From Treponema sp. (GTDB taxonomy: Bacteria > Spirochaetota > Spirochaetia > Treponematales > Breznakiellaceae), in the NCBI GenBank assembly GCA_031257195.1, contig JAIRPD010000097.1:1-64000 (forward strand): 64,000 nucleotides of DNA. Reading direction: 5' to 3'. Positions 8,952 through 16,904 of this stretch are shown in pieces (position 1 is the stretch's first letter; each line of letters starts with the position of its first letter). Position numbers and translations under genes: made by a program. The notes under the pieces were generated by a model that did no database searches, was not told the origin of the DNA, and saw nothing but the letters and a program-made list of their open reading frames with translations.

Positions 8952-9847
8952 TTTTTGCCTCCCGCCCGGGCGTTTTCCACGCGGAACTGGAAAAAGGTGA
9001 TTCCCCCAACGATGAGGAAAAGGATCATGGCGGCGGCGCTGGTCCGTCCGTAATTAAAGTACACAAAGGCGTTATTGTATATGTAATTACTTACCAGCGT
9101 GGTCGCGGTCCCCGGGCCGCCCTCTGTCAGGGCAAAGATAATATCAAATGACTTAAAGCTGTTGATGGTAAGCATGAGCAGCACAAAGAAGGTCGCGGGG
9201 CGCAGCAGGGGGAGGGTAATCTTCGTAAAATACTGAAAATTTGAGGCCCCGTCGATGCTGGCCGCCTCACGCAGTTCCTTGGGAATATCCTGCAGAGCCG
9301 CCAGGTACACAATCATGTAGTACCCCATGTAGCGCCACACCGCGACAATGATAACCCCGGGGAGGGCCCATTTGGTGCTGCCGAACCAGCCGGGAGGATT
9401 CAAGACGCCGATTCCCCGCAGAAACGCGTTGATGGGGCCCGCGGGGGTCTTCATAAAAAGGAGCTGCCACACCACCGCGATGGAAACAATACTGGCCACA
9501 TAGGGGAAAAAAACGGCGCTGCGGAAAAAGCCCTTGGCCCTGATTTTTCTGTTGAGCAGCACCGCGAGTCCCAAAGAAACGAACAGGGTAAGCGCGACAC
9601 AGGCCAGCGTATACAGGCAGGTACGGGATATGGAGGCGCGGAATACGCTGTCCCGCAGGATCGCCATAAAGTTATCAAGGCCGACAAAACGCATGGAAGT
9701 AAAGCCGTCCCAGTTCATAAAACTCAGGACCAGCGAAAACACCACCGGTATAAGAATAAACACAAGAAATCCCGCGAAATTAGGCAGGATAAACAAAAAA
9801 CCAATCAGCGTGTTTCTTGCCGTTAAGGAAAGACGGGGTTTTGCCAT
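8948..9847 (-). CDS. Sugar ABC transporter permease, MalF/LacF type
   Basis: A 299-residue inner-membrane permease. The N-terminus (T-L-I-G-F-L-F-I-L-P-N-F-A-G-F-L-V-F) and the coupling loop E-L-R-E-A-A-S-I-D-G-A-S-N-F-Q-Y-F are typical of the MalF/LacF/UgpA branch, with six predicted helices. AGGAG lies just before the ATG. It follows the binding-protein gene by 55 bases and overlaps the second permease by 4 bp. Substrate is inferred from context as a uronate-containing oligosaccharide. Confidence 0.95.
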   Translation of the reverse strand: MAKPRLSLTARNTLIGFLFILPNFAGFLVFILIPVVFSLVLSFMNWDGFTSMRFVGLDNFMAILRDSVFRASISRTCLYTLACVALTLFVSLGLAVLLNRKIRAKGFFRSAVFFPYVASIVSIAVVWQLLFMKTPAGPINAFLRGIGVLNPPGWFGSTKWALPGVIIVAVWRYMGYYMIVYLAALQDIPKELREAASIDGASNFQYFTKITLPLLRPATFFVLLMLTINSFKSFDIIFALTEGGPGTATTLVSNYIYNNAFVYFNYGRTSAAAMILFLIVGGITFFQFRVENARAGGKK

Positions 9848-9902
9848 ACTCTTTCTCCTGTTCCGTGATCATACCGCCCCAAAACGGGGCGGTTCCCTCG
9901 AT

Positions 9903-11174
9903 TTACTTTCCCTGGATCTCTTTTGAGCGCTTGGACATGGCCGCGAGGCCCTGATCAACGCTGGCCTCGTTCAGCATGATCAGGCTGTGCTCCTCACCGA
10001 GCATCTGGTTCACCTCCGCCACATATTCCACCATCGGCCGGTCAAGGGCGATGTTCTCCACGGCCAGGGCCTCCACAAGGCCGTCGGGCATGCCGGGAAC
10101 CCCGGCTATGTCGGCCAGGTTCTGGCTGTTCGCGCGGCTGGGGAAGGTGGCGTATTTAGAGTAAATGGCCGCCCCCTGGCCGCCCGTCACGAATTTCAAA
10201 AACTCCCAGGCGGCGTCCTTGTTTTTGGAGGCCTGATTGATGGCGATGGGAGTTACGGACCCCACCGTCCAGCCCGCCGGCACCCCCTCCGGGTGCGGAA
10301 GGGCGGCGACGCCCCACCTGATGGAAGCCTCGCCCTTTTTAATCCGGTCGTTGATGGTCGCGGCAAGCCAGAAACCCATGGGTATCATCGCCACATTGCC
10401 TTTCATAAAGGCGTTGGCGTAGGCGATGTTGCCGGCCTTGAGGCTGCCGAAATCCATCACCACCCCCGCGTTCTGCATTCGCAGGGCCATTTCGTAGTAG
10501 GGCTTCATAAAGCTGTAGTCCGTGTCCACAATGGTATGTTTCCCGTCCTGCACGGCCCAGTTTTGCACACAGGCGGGCCAGGTGTGGAAATGGGCGCCGT
10601 AAATTTTACCGGCGCCGGAACCGGAAGTGAGCTGGCCGGCGAGCTGTTCCCACCGCGTCCAGGTCATGTCGTTGGAAGGATAGGGAATTCCGGCCTTGTC
10701 AAAAATGTCCTTGTTGTAAAAAAGCACGTAATAGCTGGTGCTGGCGGGCAGGGCGACCGTTTTATTGTCTATGATAAAACGTTCCGCCAGGCCCTTGTAG
10801 GCGGATATATCAACGCCATCCCGCTTTATGTACGCGGACAGATCGGCCAGCTGTCCCCGGTTTGAAAGCCCCTTGGTGGTGTCTCCGTCTTTAATCCAGA
10901 AAGCGTCCACATCACTGCCGCCGTTGAGCATGACCGAAAGTTTCTGCGTATAGTCCGCCTGAGGCGTATCAATGACTTCCACTTTAATATCCGGCTGGGA
11001 AGCCTCAAACCCCTTTACCAGCTCGGCGTAGTAGGGGTTGAGGGTGGTATCCCAAACCGCCACCTTGATAGTAACCGGACCTTCCCCCGCTTTGGATTGA
11101 TCCGTTTTGGAACAACCGGCAAAAAGACAGACCGCCAGAATCAGCGGCGCCGCGATACCGAAATTTGCTTTCAT
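9903..11174 (-). CDS. Extracellular sugar-binding lipoprotein of an ABC transporter (SBP family 1)
   Basis: A 423-residue lipoprotein with a signal peptide and lipobox L-F-A-G-C (lipidated Cys21). It should bind sugar in the periplasm or on the inner membrane and deliver it to the two permeases. Family-1 features include V-A-V-W-D-T-T-L-N-P-Y-Y-A-E-L-V-K-G-F, G-G-S-D-V-D-A-F-W, and the late A-A-W-E-F-L-K-F-V-T-G. A longer frame begins at 11237, but the ATG at 11174 has AGGAG 8 bases upstream and starts the signal peptide exactly, so it is preferred. A 105-base gap upstream may hold a secondary promoter. Confidence 0.94.
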   Translation of the reverse strand: MKANFGIAAPLILAVCLFAGCSKTDQSKAGEGPVTIKVAVWDTTLNPYYAELVKGFEASQPDIKVEVIDTPQADYTQKLSVMLNGGSDVDAFWIKDGDTTKGLSNRGQLADLSAYIKRDGVDISAYKGLAERFIIDNKTVALPASTSYYVLFYNKDIFDKAGIPYPSNDMTWTRWEQLAGQLTSGSGAGKIYGAHFHTWPACVQNWAVQDGKHTIVDTDYSFMKPYYEMALRMQNAGVVMDFGSLKAGNIAYANAFMKGNVAMIPMGFWLAATINDRIKKGEASIRWGVAALPHPEGVPAGWTVGSVTPIAINQASKNKDAAWEFLKFVTGGQGAAIYSKYATFPSRANSQNLADIAGVPGMPDGLVEALAVENIALDRPMVEYVAEVNQMLGEEHSLIMLNEASVDQGLAAMSKRSKEIQGK

Positions 11175-11279
11175 ACAGAAACTCCTGTTGTTAGTATGGG
11201 CGAAAGATCGCCTATATTGGATTGTATCCATAAGCATGCCGTTAAACCATGCATTTTTATCGAAAAAAGAATACTTTTT
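11175..11279 (-). promoter_or_regulatory. Intergenic leader before the sugar-binding lipoprotein gene
   Basis: This is the longest gap between the uxuA end and the uxaC end of the cluster. Read on the - strand it is AT-richer than its surroundings, contains TACAAT-like and CAATAT-like hexamers and a small GGCGA/TCGCC hairpin just before the ribosome-binding site. It may carry an internal promoter or a processing site that boosts binding-protein expression. No exact -35/-10 pair is certain. Confidence 0.35.
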
Positions 11280-13082
11280 CTACACTCCCCCGGGACCGGT
11301 CTCCCCGTAAAACCGCCGCATAACGTAATAGGCGGCTTTTTTTTGAAGCCGTCCCGCGTCAATGAGTCCCTTGCGGTTAAAACCCTCCTGATAGCGGTTA
11401 AGCCGGCGGGGGCAGCGGAAATCATAGAATATCCAGGGACTTACGCCGGCGATATAGGGGCACTGCCGTATCACCGCGGTCTGCCGCTCATAGAGGTCTC
11501 TTTGCTTGTCCTCCGTCCACAGGTCGTCCACGGTTCCCCGCTGGCCGGCCCGGGCGTCGCCGCCGAATTCGCAGATCACCACCGGTTTTGCCGGGGCGGA
11601 ATTCGCCAGTATCTTGGGCAGCTTGCCGAAATCCGGATCGTACCAGCCGTAGTATTCGTTAACGCCGATAATATCCAGGACTTCGGCCAGCCGGTCATCG
11701 ATCTTCAGCTCGGTATGGTTGATAAGGCAGGCGGCGGAAACGGGGCGCGTGGGATCGAGTTCCCTGGCCCGGCGCGCCAGGGCGGACATAAAGGTGAGGC
11801 GGCTGTCGGTGTCGGCGTTTTCGTTTCCCACCGACCAGATGATGACGCTGGCGCGGTTCCGGTCCCTCAGCACCAGTTCCGAAAGCTGGTTTTGGGCGTC
11901 ATGGTAAGTCGCCGGATTGTCAAAGGCCACGGCCCAGTAGACCGGTATTTCCTCCCACAGCAGCACCCCCTCCTCATCGGCGATTCTGGCGAACCGGGAA
12001 TCGTGCGGGTAGTGGGCCAGCCTGAGATAACAGCCGTTCATTTCTTTTAGATCGCGGATGGTTGAACGGATAATGTCCTCGCTGGTGGTCTTTCCATGGA
12101 TGATGTGGTCTTCGTGAACGCTGACCCCCTTGAGAAAGATTTTTTTTCCGTTCAGGATTATGTCCGTACCCCGGACGGCGATTTCGCGGAAGCCGATACG
12201 ATCCCGCGCGGAGTCCTGTTTGCCGTCCTTTCCGGCGGTAAACCGCAGGATCACGTCGTAGAGCCTGGGGTTTTCGGGGCTCCACCGTTCCGGCTTCGCC
12301 CCAATATGAAAGGAAGCTCTTCCGTCCCGCGCCGGGGCCTCCGCGCGCGCGGACAGTTCGGGAATCTCAATCCCTACCGTACCGTCCGCCCCCTCCCCGC
12401 CGTCTATGTACACATCGGCGTCCACGCCGCCGTCCCCGGCCAGCCGGACAAACCAGTCTTTAATGTAGACCCGCGGCAGGCGGTACAGAAAAACATCGCG
12501 GTACAGGCCGCCGTAATTGAACCAGTCGCTGTTGTCCATGGGAATCCGCGCGGGACCGCGGCGCGCGTCAACGGTAACCACCACGCGGTTTTCCTCCTGT
12601 ACCAGGCCGGTAATATCCGCGTTGAAGGGCGTTGACGCGCCGTCGTGGGAACCGGCGAAAAGGCCGTTCACAAAAACGCAGGCATTGTAAGCCGCCCCCT
12701 CAAAGCGCAGGATCAGGCGTTCCCCCGCTTCCCGGGGGACATAACGGAAAGTACGGGTGTAAACCCCCGCGCCCTCAAAATAATACAGTTCCGGCCTTTC
12801 CATATTCCAGCAGGCCGGCACGTTGATCCGCTCCCAGGCCTCCCAGTCCCAGTCAACCGGCTGGGGGACCCCGGCGGCGCTGGTTCGTATTTCTTTAAAC
12901 CATTCGGCCCGGCGGCAGGTGTCGTACCAGTCCGCCGCGAAATTCCATCTGCCGGAAAGGGACTCCCCTTCCCTGCCCGACGTGTTGATAAGACAGGACG
13001 CGGAAAGGGAGGGCTCCCGGTAATTCTCCTCGTAGGCGGCGTTGTGTATATCCGCCTGGTAATTGCCCGATTTCGTTTCCAT
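11280..13082 (-). CDS. Beta-glucuronidase-like glycoside hydrolase family 2 enzyme
   Basis: A 600-residue GH2 protein without a signal peptide. An N-terminal sugar-binding domain (G-x-Y-T-R-T-F, F-N-A-D-I-T) is followed by an immunoglobulin-like domain (about 230-310) and a TIM barrel. The barrel has acid/base Glu in S-V-G-N-E-N and nucleophile Glu in C-E-F-G-G-D. Near the end, N569-R-K571 matches the N-x-K motif that binds the glucuronate carboxylate in beta-glucuronidases, at almost the same position as in E. coli GusA. With uxaC, uxuA, uxuB and kdgK around it, a beta-glucuronidase role is well supported. A broader GH2 specificity, for example galacturonidase, is possible. SD AGGGGG precedes the ATG. 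Confidence 0.88.
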   Translation of the reverse strand: METKSGNYQADIHNAAYEENYREPSLSASCLINTSGREGESLSGRWNFAADWYDTCRRAEWFKEIRTSAAGVPQPVDWDWEAWERINVPACWNMERPELYYFEGAGVYTRTFRYVPREAGERLILRFEGAAYNACVFVNGLFAGSHDGASTPFNADITGLVQEENRVVVTVDARRGPARIPMDNSDWFNYGGLYRDVFLYRLPRVYIKDWFVRLAGDGGVDADVYIDGGEGADGTVGIEIPELSARAEAPARDGRASFHIGAKPERWSPENPRLYDVILRFTAGKDGKQDSARDRIGFREIAVRGTDIILNGKKIFLKGVSVHEDHIIHGKTTSEDIIRSTIRDLKEMNGCYLRLAHYPHDSRFARIADEEGVLLWEEIPVYWAVAFDNPATYHDAQNQLSELVLRDRNRASVIIWSVGNENADTDSRLTFMSALARRARELDPTRPVSAACLINHTELKIDDRLAEVLDIIGVNEYYGWYDPDFGKLPKILANSAPAKPVVICEFGGDARAGQRGTVDDLWTEDKQRDLYERQTAVIRQCPYIAGVSPWIFYDFRCPRRLNRYQEGFNRKGLIDAGRLQKKAAYYVMRRFYGETGPGGV

Positions 13083-13093
13083 GCTTGTTCCCC

Positions 13094-14116
13094 CTACCGC
13101 TGTACCCGGCCCGATCCATCGCCGCGGGCGAGTTTCTCCACCTCTTCCAGTGAAACCAGGTTGAAGTCGCCCTCAATACTGTGCTTAAGGCAGCTCGCCG
13201 CCGCCGCGAATTCCAGCCGCTCCCGCGCGTCCATGCCCCGCAGGGTTCCGTAAATAAGGGCCGCGCCAAAACTGTCGCCGCCGCCAACCCGGTCCACAAT
13301 GTGAACCGGATACTTTTTTGAAAAGAAACAGTCCTTTCCATCGAAGAGCATGGCGGCCCAGTTGTTGTCACTGGCGGAAATGGATTCCCGCAGGGTTATG
13401 GCCGTCTGCTTAAGGCCGAAACGCCCGGCCAGCAGTTTCGCGGCTTCCGCGTAACCTTCACGGCTTATGACGCCGCCGGTTATGTCGCTGCCGGGGGCCG
13501 TGACGCCGAAGACGTCTCCCAGGTCTTCCTCGTTGGCGATACACAGGTCCACATAGCGCATAAGCCGCCCCATCACTTCCCCGGCCTTTTCCTTTGACCA
13601 CAGGTTCTTGCGGTAGTTAAGGTCGCAGGAAACGCCGAGCCCTCCGGCCCTGGCGGCCTCACAGGCCTCAAGGCAAATGGCCGCGGCCTTGTCCGAAAGG
13701 GCGGGGGTAATGCCCGTAAAGTGAAACCAGCCGGCGTTTTTGAATATCCCGGGCCAGTCAAAGTCGGAACACTCCGCCTCGGCGATGGCGGAACGGGCCC
13801 GGTCGTAGATAACCTTGGAGGGCCGCTGGGAAGCGCCCTTTTCAAGAAAGTATATCCCCACCCGTTCACCGCCCCGGACTATCAGCGAAGTATCCACCCC
13901 GAATTCCCGCAGCGCGTTTATCGCGGCCTGGCCGATTTCGTGCCCGGGCAGCTTGGTCACAAAAGCGGCGTCCACGCCAAAAGACGCCAGAGACACCGCG
14001 ACATTGGCCTCGCCGCCGCCGTAGCTCGCGCCGTAGCTCCGGGCCTGGACAAAACGCCCGTACCCTTCCGGCGCGAGGCGCAGCATTATTTCCCCAAAGG
14101 TAATCACTCTTTTCAT
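13094..14116 (-). CDS. kdgK: 2-keto-3-deoxygluconate kinase (PfkB family)
   Basis: A 340-residue sugar kinase phosphorylating 2-keto-3-deoxy-D-gluconate to KDPG. The start F-G-E-I-M-L-R-L-A-P and G-G-x-x-A-N-V-A-V-S-L-A are typical of KdgK. The ATP-site signature D-R-V-G-G-G-D-S-F-G-A-A-L holds the catalytic Asp, with G-G-G-D in place of the more common G-A-G-D, as is usual in this subgroup. It lies between uxuB and the GH2 gene and completes glucuronate conversion to KDPG. No KDPG aldolase gene is in the window. Confidence 0.94.
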   Translation of the reverse strand: MKRVITFGEIMLRLAPEGYGRFVQARSYGASYGGGEANVAVSLASFGVDAAFVTKLPGHEIGQAAINALREFGVDTSLIVRGGERVGIYFLEKGASQRPSKVIYDRARSAIAEAECSDFDWPGIFKNAGWFHFTGITPALSDKAAAICLEACEAARAGGLGVSCDLNYRKNLWSKEKAGEVMGRLMRYVDLCIANEEDLGDVFGVTAPGSDITGGVISREGYAEAAKLLAGRFGLKQTAITLRESISASDNNWAAMLFDGKDCFFSKKYPVHIVDRVGGGDSFGAALIYGTLRGMDARERLEFAAAASCLKHSIEGDFNLVSLEEVEKLARGDGSGRVQR

Positions 14117-14165
14117 TAAAACCTCACGGCACTAACAAGATACTCCGCCCCAGGGGCGAAGGACA

Positions 14166-15806
14166 TTACTGTACGCATGACACCGTCTTTTTCAAAACCG
14201 CCCGCACCGCGCCGGGACCCTGCACAAGCCTGGCGAAAAGGTTCTCGACTTTAACGCCCAGCCCCGCCTCGTACAGGTCAACGCCAAAAAACGCCGGATC
14301 GGACAAAACGGGACCCAGGGTTTCGTGGATGGACCCCGCCGCGCCCAGCCGCAGGCCGGAAAGCCGGTTTGCCAGGTTGTCGTACTGGGGGTCCGGGCTT
14401 ACGGTAAACTCATTCCCCCAATCGTCAACACCCAGCAGGTAGCGGAACCACGCGGCCGCCACCAGGGGTATACCCTCCAGGTCCGCCGTCCTGAGGGTCT
14501 CGCTTTTTTGGTAGGCTTTCAGGGTTTCCCCAAAACGGATGGGCATTTTGAGGGAGGTGTCCACCGCTATCCGCTGGGGCGTATCGGGCATGTAGGGATT
14601 GGGCAGGCGTACGCGGAGGACCTCATCAAGAAAAGTCCGGGGCGAAATGATCCCCGGATCGGTTACAACGGGCAGTCCCTCACGGCGGCCGATAAGTTCC
14701 AGCAGCCCCCGGAGGTCTTTGTCTTTCATTTCATCGCTGATCCGGGTGTACCCCAAAAGGCAGCCAAAGAGGGCCAGGGCGGTATGCAGAGGATTAAGGC
14801 AGGTACAGACCTTCATTTTTTCCACTCGGTCAACCGTTTCCCTTTCGGTAAAGAAAACCCCGGGCCCGGCCTTTTCCAGCGGGGGCCTGCCCGCGGGAAA
14901 ACTGTCCTCAATGACCAAATACTGACATTCCTCGGCGTTGACAAAGGGCGCCGCATAGGTACCCTTCGCGGTTACGCCGCCTTCCACGCCGGCAAGTCCG
15001 TCCTTGACCAGGAGGGCCTTGACCTCATCGCTGGGACGGGGGGTAATTTTGTCGATCATGGTCCAGGGGAAAGAAACCTTTCCCCGGTCCCGGATATACT
15101 CCGCGAAGGCCCTGTCCGTGAGCCGCCTTTCCGCCCAGCCCTGGGCGAAAGCGTCCACCGCGGCAAAAAGCCTGTCGCCGTTATGGGAACAGTTGTCCAT
15201 GCTGACCAGGGCCAGGGGTTTTTCCCCCGCGAGGTACCGTTCATGGCACAGGGCGGCGATGACCCCCATGTAGCTTTTCGCCCCCAGGGGACCGGCCTCC
15301 ATATCCGCCGCCGCCCGCGGGGAAAGGGCGCCCTCCGGGCCGGTAAGCGCGTAGCCCTTTTCGGTGATCGTAAAACTCGCCATCTTCAGGGAATTCTGGC
15401 GGAAAATGGTCCGGACGCGCTCCAAATCCTCCCCCCTGTCCAGCCGCAGGGCGCGGGCGACGGAGGCGATAACCTTTTTCTCTATCTTTCCGCTTTTCCC
15501 GCCGGCTTTCAGCGTTACCAGCAGGCTCAAGTTATCGTAAGGCGCGAACACCCGGTCGATAATCTCCCCATCATAGCCCTCCGCCACAACGACGCCGGTC
15601 TTTACCAGCCCTTTCTCCAGAAGCGCCTGCCACAGGGCCGCCGGAAAGGCGCGGAAAATGTTACCCGCCCCAAAGTGTATCCACTCCGGCGCTTTGTTGG
15701 TGGCGGCGATCATCGCTTCGCGGTCAAAGTCCGGCAGCCCTATACCCGCCTTTTTCCAGGCCCGGCCGCGAAGGCCCTCGTTGGATAACAGTAACGCCTG
15801 TTTCAT
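14166..15806 (-). CDS. uxuB: Fructuronate reductase / D-mannonate oxidoreductase
   Basis: A 546-residue member of the polyol-specific long-chain dehydrogenase (mannitol dehydrogenase) family, reducing D-fructuronate to D-mannonate with NAD(P)H. The Rossmann-type start H-F-G-A-G-N-I-F-R-A-F and the S-M-D-N-C-S-H-N-G-D motif are diagnostic. A catalytic Lys is expected in the C-terminal half. It is about 60 residues longer than E. coli UxuB. Its ATG directly abuts the uxuA stop (TGAATG), with SD AAGGGGAG inside the uxuA end, so translation is coupled. A tagaturonate or mannitol substrate is less likely given the neighbours. Confidence 0.92.
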   Translation of the reverse strand: MKQALLLSNEGLRGRAWKKAGIGLPDFDREAMIAATNKAPEWIHFGAGNIFRAFPAALWQALLEKGLVKTGVVVAEGYDGEIIDRVFAPYDNLSLLVTLKAGGKSGKIEKKVIASVARALRLDRGEDLERVRTIFRQNSLKMASFTITEKGYALTGPEGALSPRAAADMEAGPLGAKSYMGVIAALCHERYLAGEKPLALVSMDNCSHNGDRLFAAVDAFAQGWAERRLTDRAFAEYIRDRGKVSFPWTMIDKITPRPSDEVKALLVKDGLAGVEGGVTAKGTYAAPFVNAEECQYLVIEDSFPAGRPPLEKAGPGVFFTERETVDRVEKMKVCTCLNPLHTALALFGCLLGYTRISDEMKDKDLRGLLELIGRREGLPVVTDPGIISPRTFLDEVLRVRLPNPYMPDTPQRIAVDTSLKMPIRFGETLKAYQKSETLRTADLEGIPLVAAAWFRYLLGVDDWGNEFTVSPDPQYDNLANRLSGLRLGAAGSIHETLGPVLSDPAFFGVDLYEAGLGVKVENLFARLVQGPGAVRAVLKKTVSCVQ

Positions 15807-16874
15807 TCAGCGGCTCCCCTTTTCAATCGCTTCCCAAAGGCCGTTCAGATAGGCCGCCCCCAGCGCGCGGTCGTAGAGGCCGTAACCGGGCATGGAAACC
15901 TCGCCCCAGATGGCCCGCCCGTGATCGGGGCGGATGGGACCGTCAAAGCCCGCGTCGTGGAGCGCCTTCATAATGGCGTACATGTCCATGGAGCCGTCGG
16001 CGGAAAGATGGGCCGCTTCCTCGAATTTCCCCGGCGCGGTGTGGAGCAGGTTTCGCGCGTGGGCAAAGTGGATACGGCCCTTCAGGGCGGCGATGATGGC
16101 GGGAATGTCGTTCTGGGGGTTGGTTCCCAGGCTGCCGGTACAGAGCGTTACCCCATGGTGAACATTGTCCGAGATGCCTATAAACCGCAGCAGCCTTTCC
16201 CTGCCGGTAACAATCCGGGGAAGGCCGAAGACGGACCAGGAGGGATCGTCGGGATGGATCGCCATGTTAATATCGTATTTGTCACAGACGGGCATGATCC
16301 GCTGGATAAAATACCGCAGGTTTTCAAAGAGCCGTTCCTCATCAACCCCCCGGTACATGGCGAAAAGGTCCTTCAGCTTCGCGAGCCGTTCCGGTTCCCA
16401 GCCGGCCATGACAAAGCCCCTGGACTGCCGTTCTATCAGGCTTGTCATGTCATCGGGATTTATGGTGTCAATAAGGCTTTGATCGTAGGCCATGGTGGTA
16501 CTGCCGTCGGGCCGGACTTTGGCGAGGTCCGTGCGGGTCCAGTCGAAGACGGGCATAAAGTTATAGCAGACCAGGCGGATGTCCGCCTGCCCAAGCCTTT
16601 CCAGGGTAGTGATGTACGCGTCAATATAGGCGTCCCGGTCCGCGGAACCGGTTTTGATCGCGTCGTGGACATTGACGCTTTCGATTCCCGCTATGACAAG
16701 CCCCGCGTCCTCCACCTGTTTTTTGAGGCCGGCGATGGCCTCCCTTTCCCAGACTTCCCCCGGCAGTTTCCCGTACAGGGTGGTGATCACCCCCGTAACG
16801 CCGGGAACCTGCCGGATCCACTCCAGGCTCACCGAGTCGTAGTCTTTTCCAAACCAGCGCATGGTCATTCGCAT
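15807..16874 (-). CDS. uxuA: Mannonate dehydratase
   Basis: A 355-residue enzyme dehydrating D-mannonate to 2-keto-3-deoxygluconate. The N-terminus (M-R-W-F-G-x-D-x-D-x-V-S-L-x-x-I-R-Q-V-P-G-V) and the metal-site motifs H-P-D-D-P-P/S-W, C-T-G-S-L-G and R-P-D-H-G-R are characteristic UxuA features, and the length is standard. GGGAGG precedes the ATG. It is the first catabolic gene after the surface-protein genes, only 30 bases from the beta-barrel gene, so it is probably in the same transcript. Confidence 0.97.
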   Translation of the reverse strand: MRMTMRWFGKDYDSVSLEWIRQVPGVTGVITTLYGKLPGEVWEREAIAGLKKQVEDAGLVIAGIESVNVHDAIKTGSADRDAYIDAYITTLERLGQADIRLVCYNFMPVFDWTRTDLAKVRPDGSTTMAYDQSLIDTINPDDMTSLIERQSRGFVMAGWEPERLAKLKDLFAMYRGVDEERLFENLRYFIQRIMPVCDKYDINMAIHPDDPSWSVFGLPRIVTGRERLLRFIGISDNVHHGVTLCTGSLGTNPQNDIPAIIAALKGRIHFAHARNLLHTAPGKFEEAAHLSADGSMDMYAIMKALHDAGFDGPIRPDHGRAIWGEVSMPGYGLYDRALGAAYLNGLWEAIEKGSR

Positions 16875-16904
16875 ACGTTAATCCTCCCTCAAAATAACGG
16901 TTCG

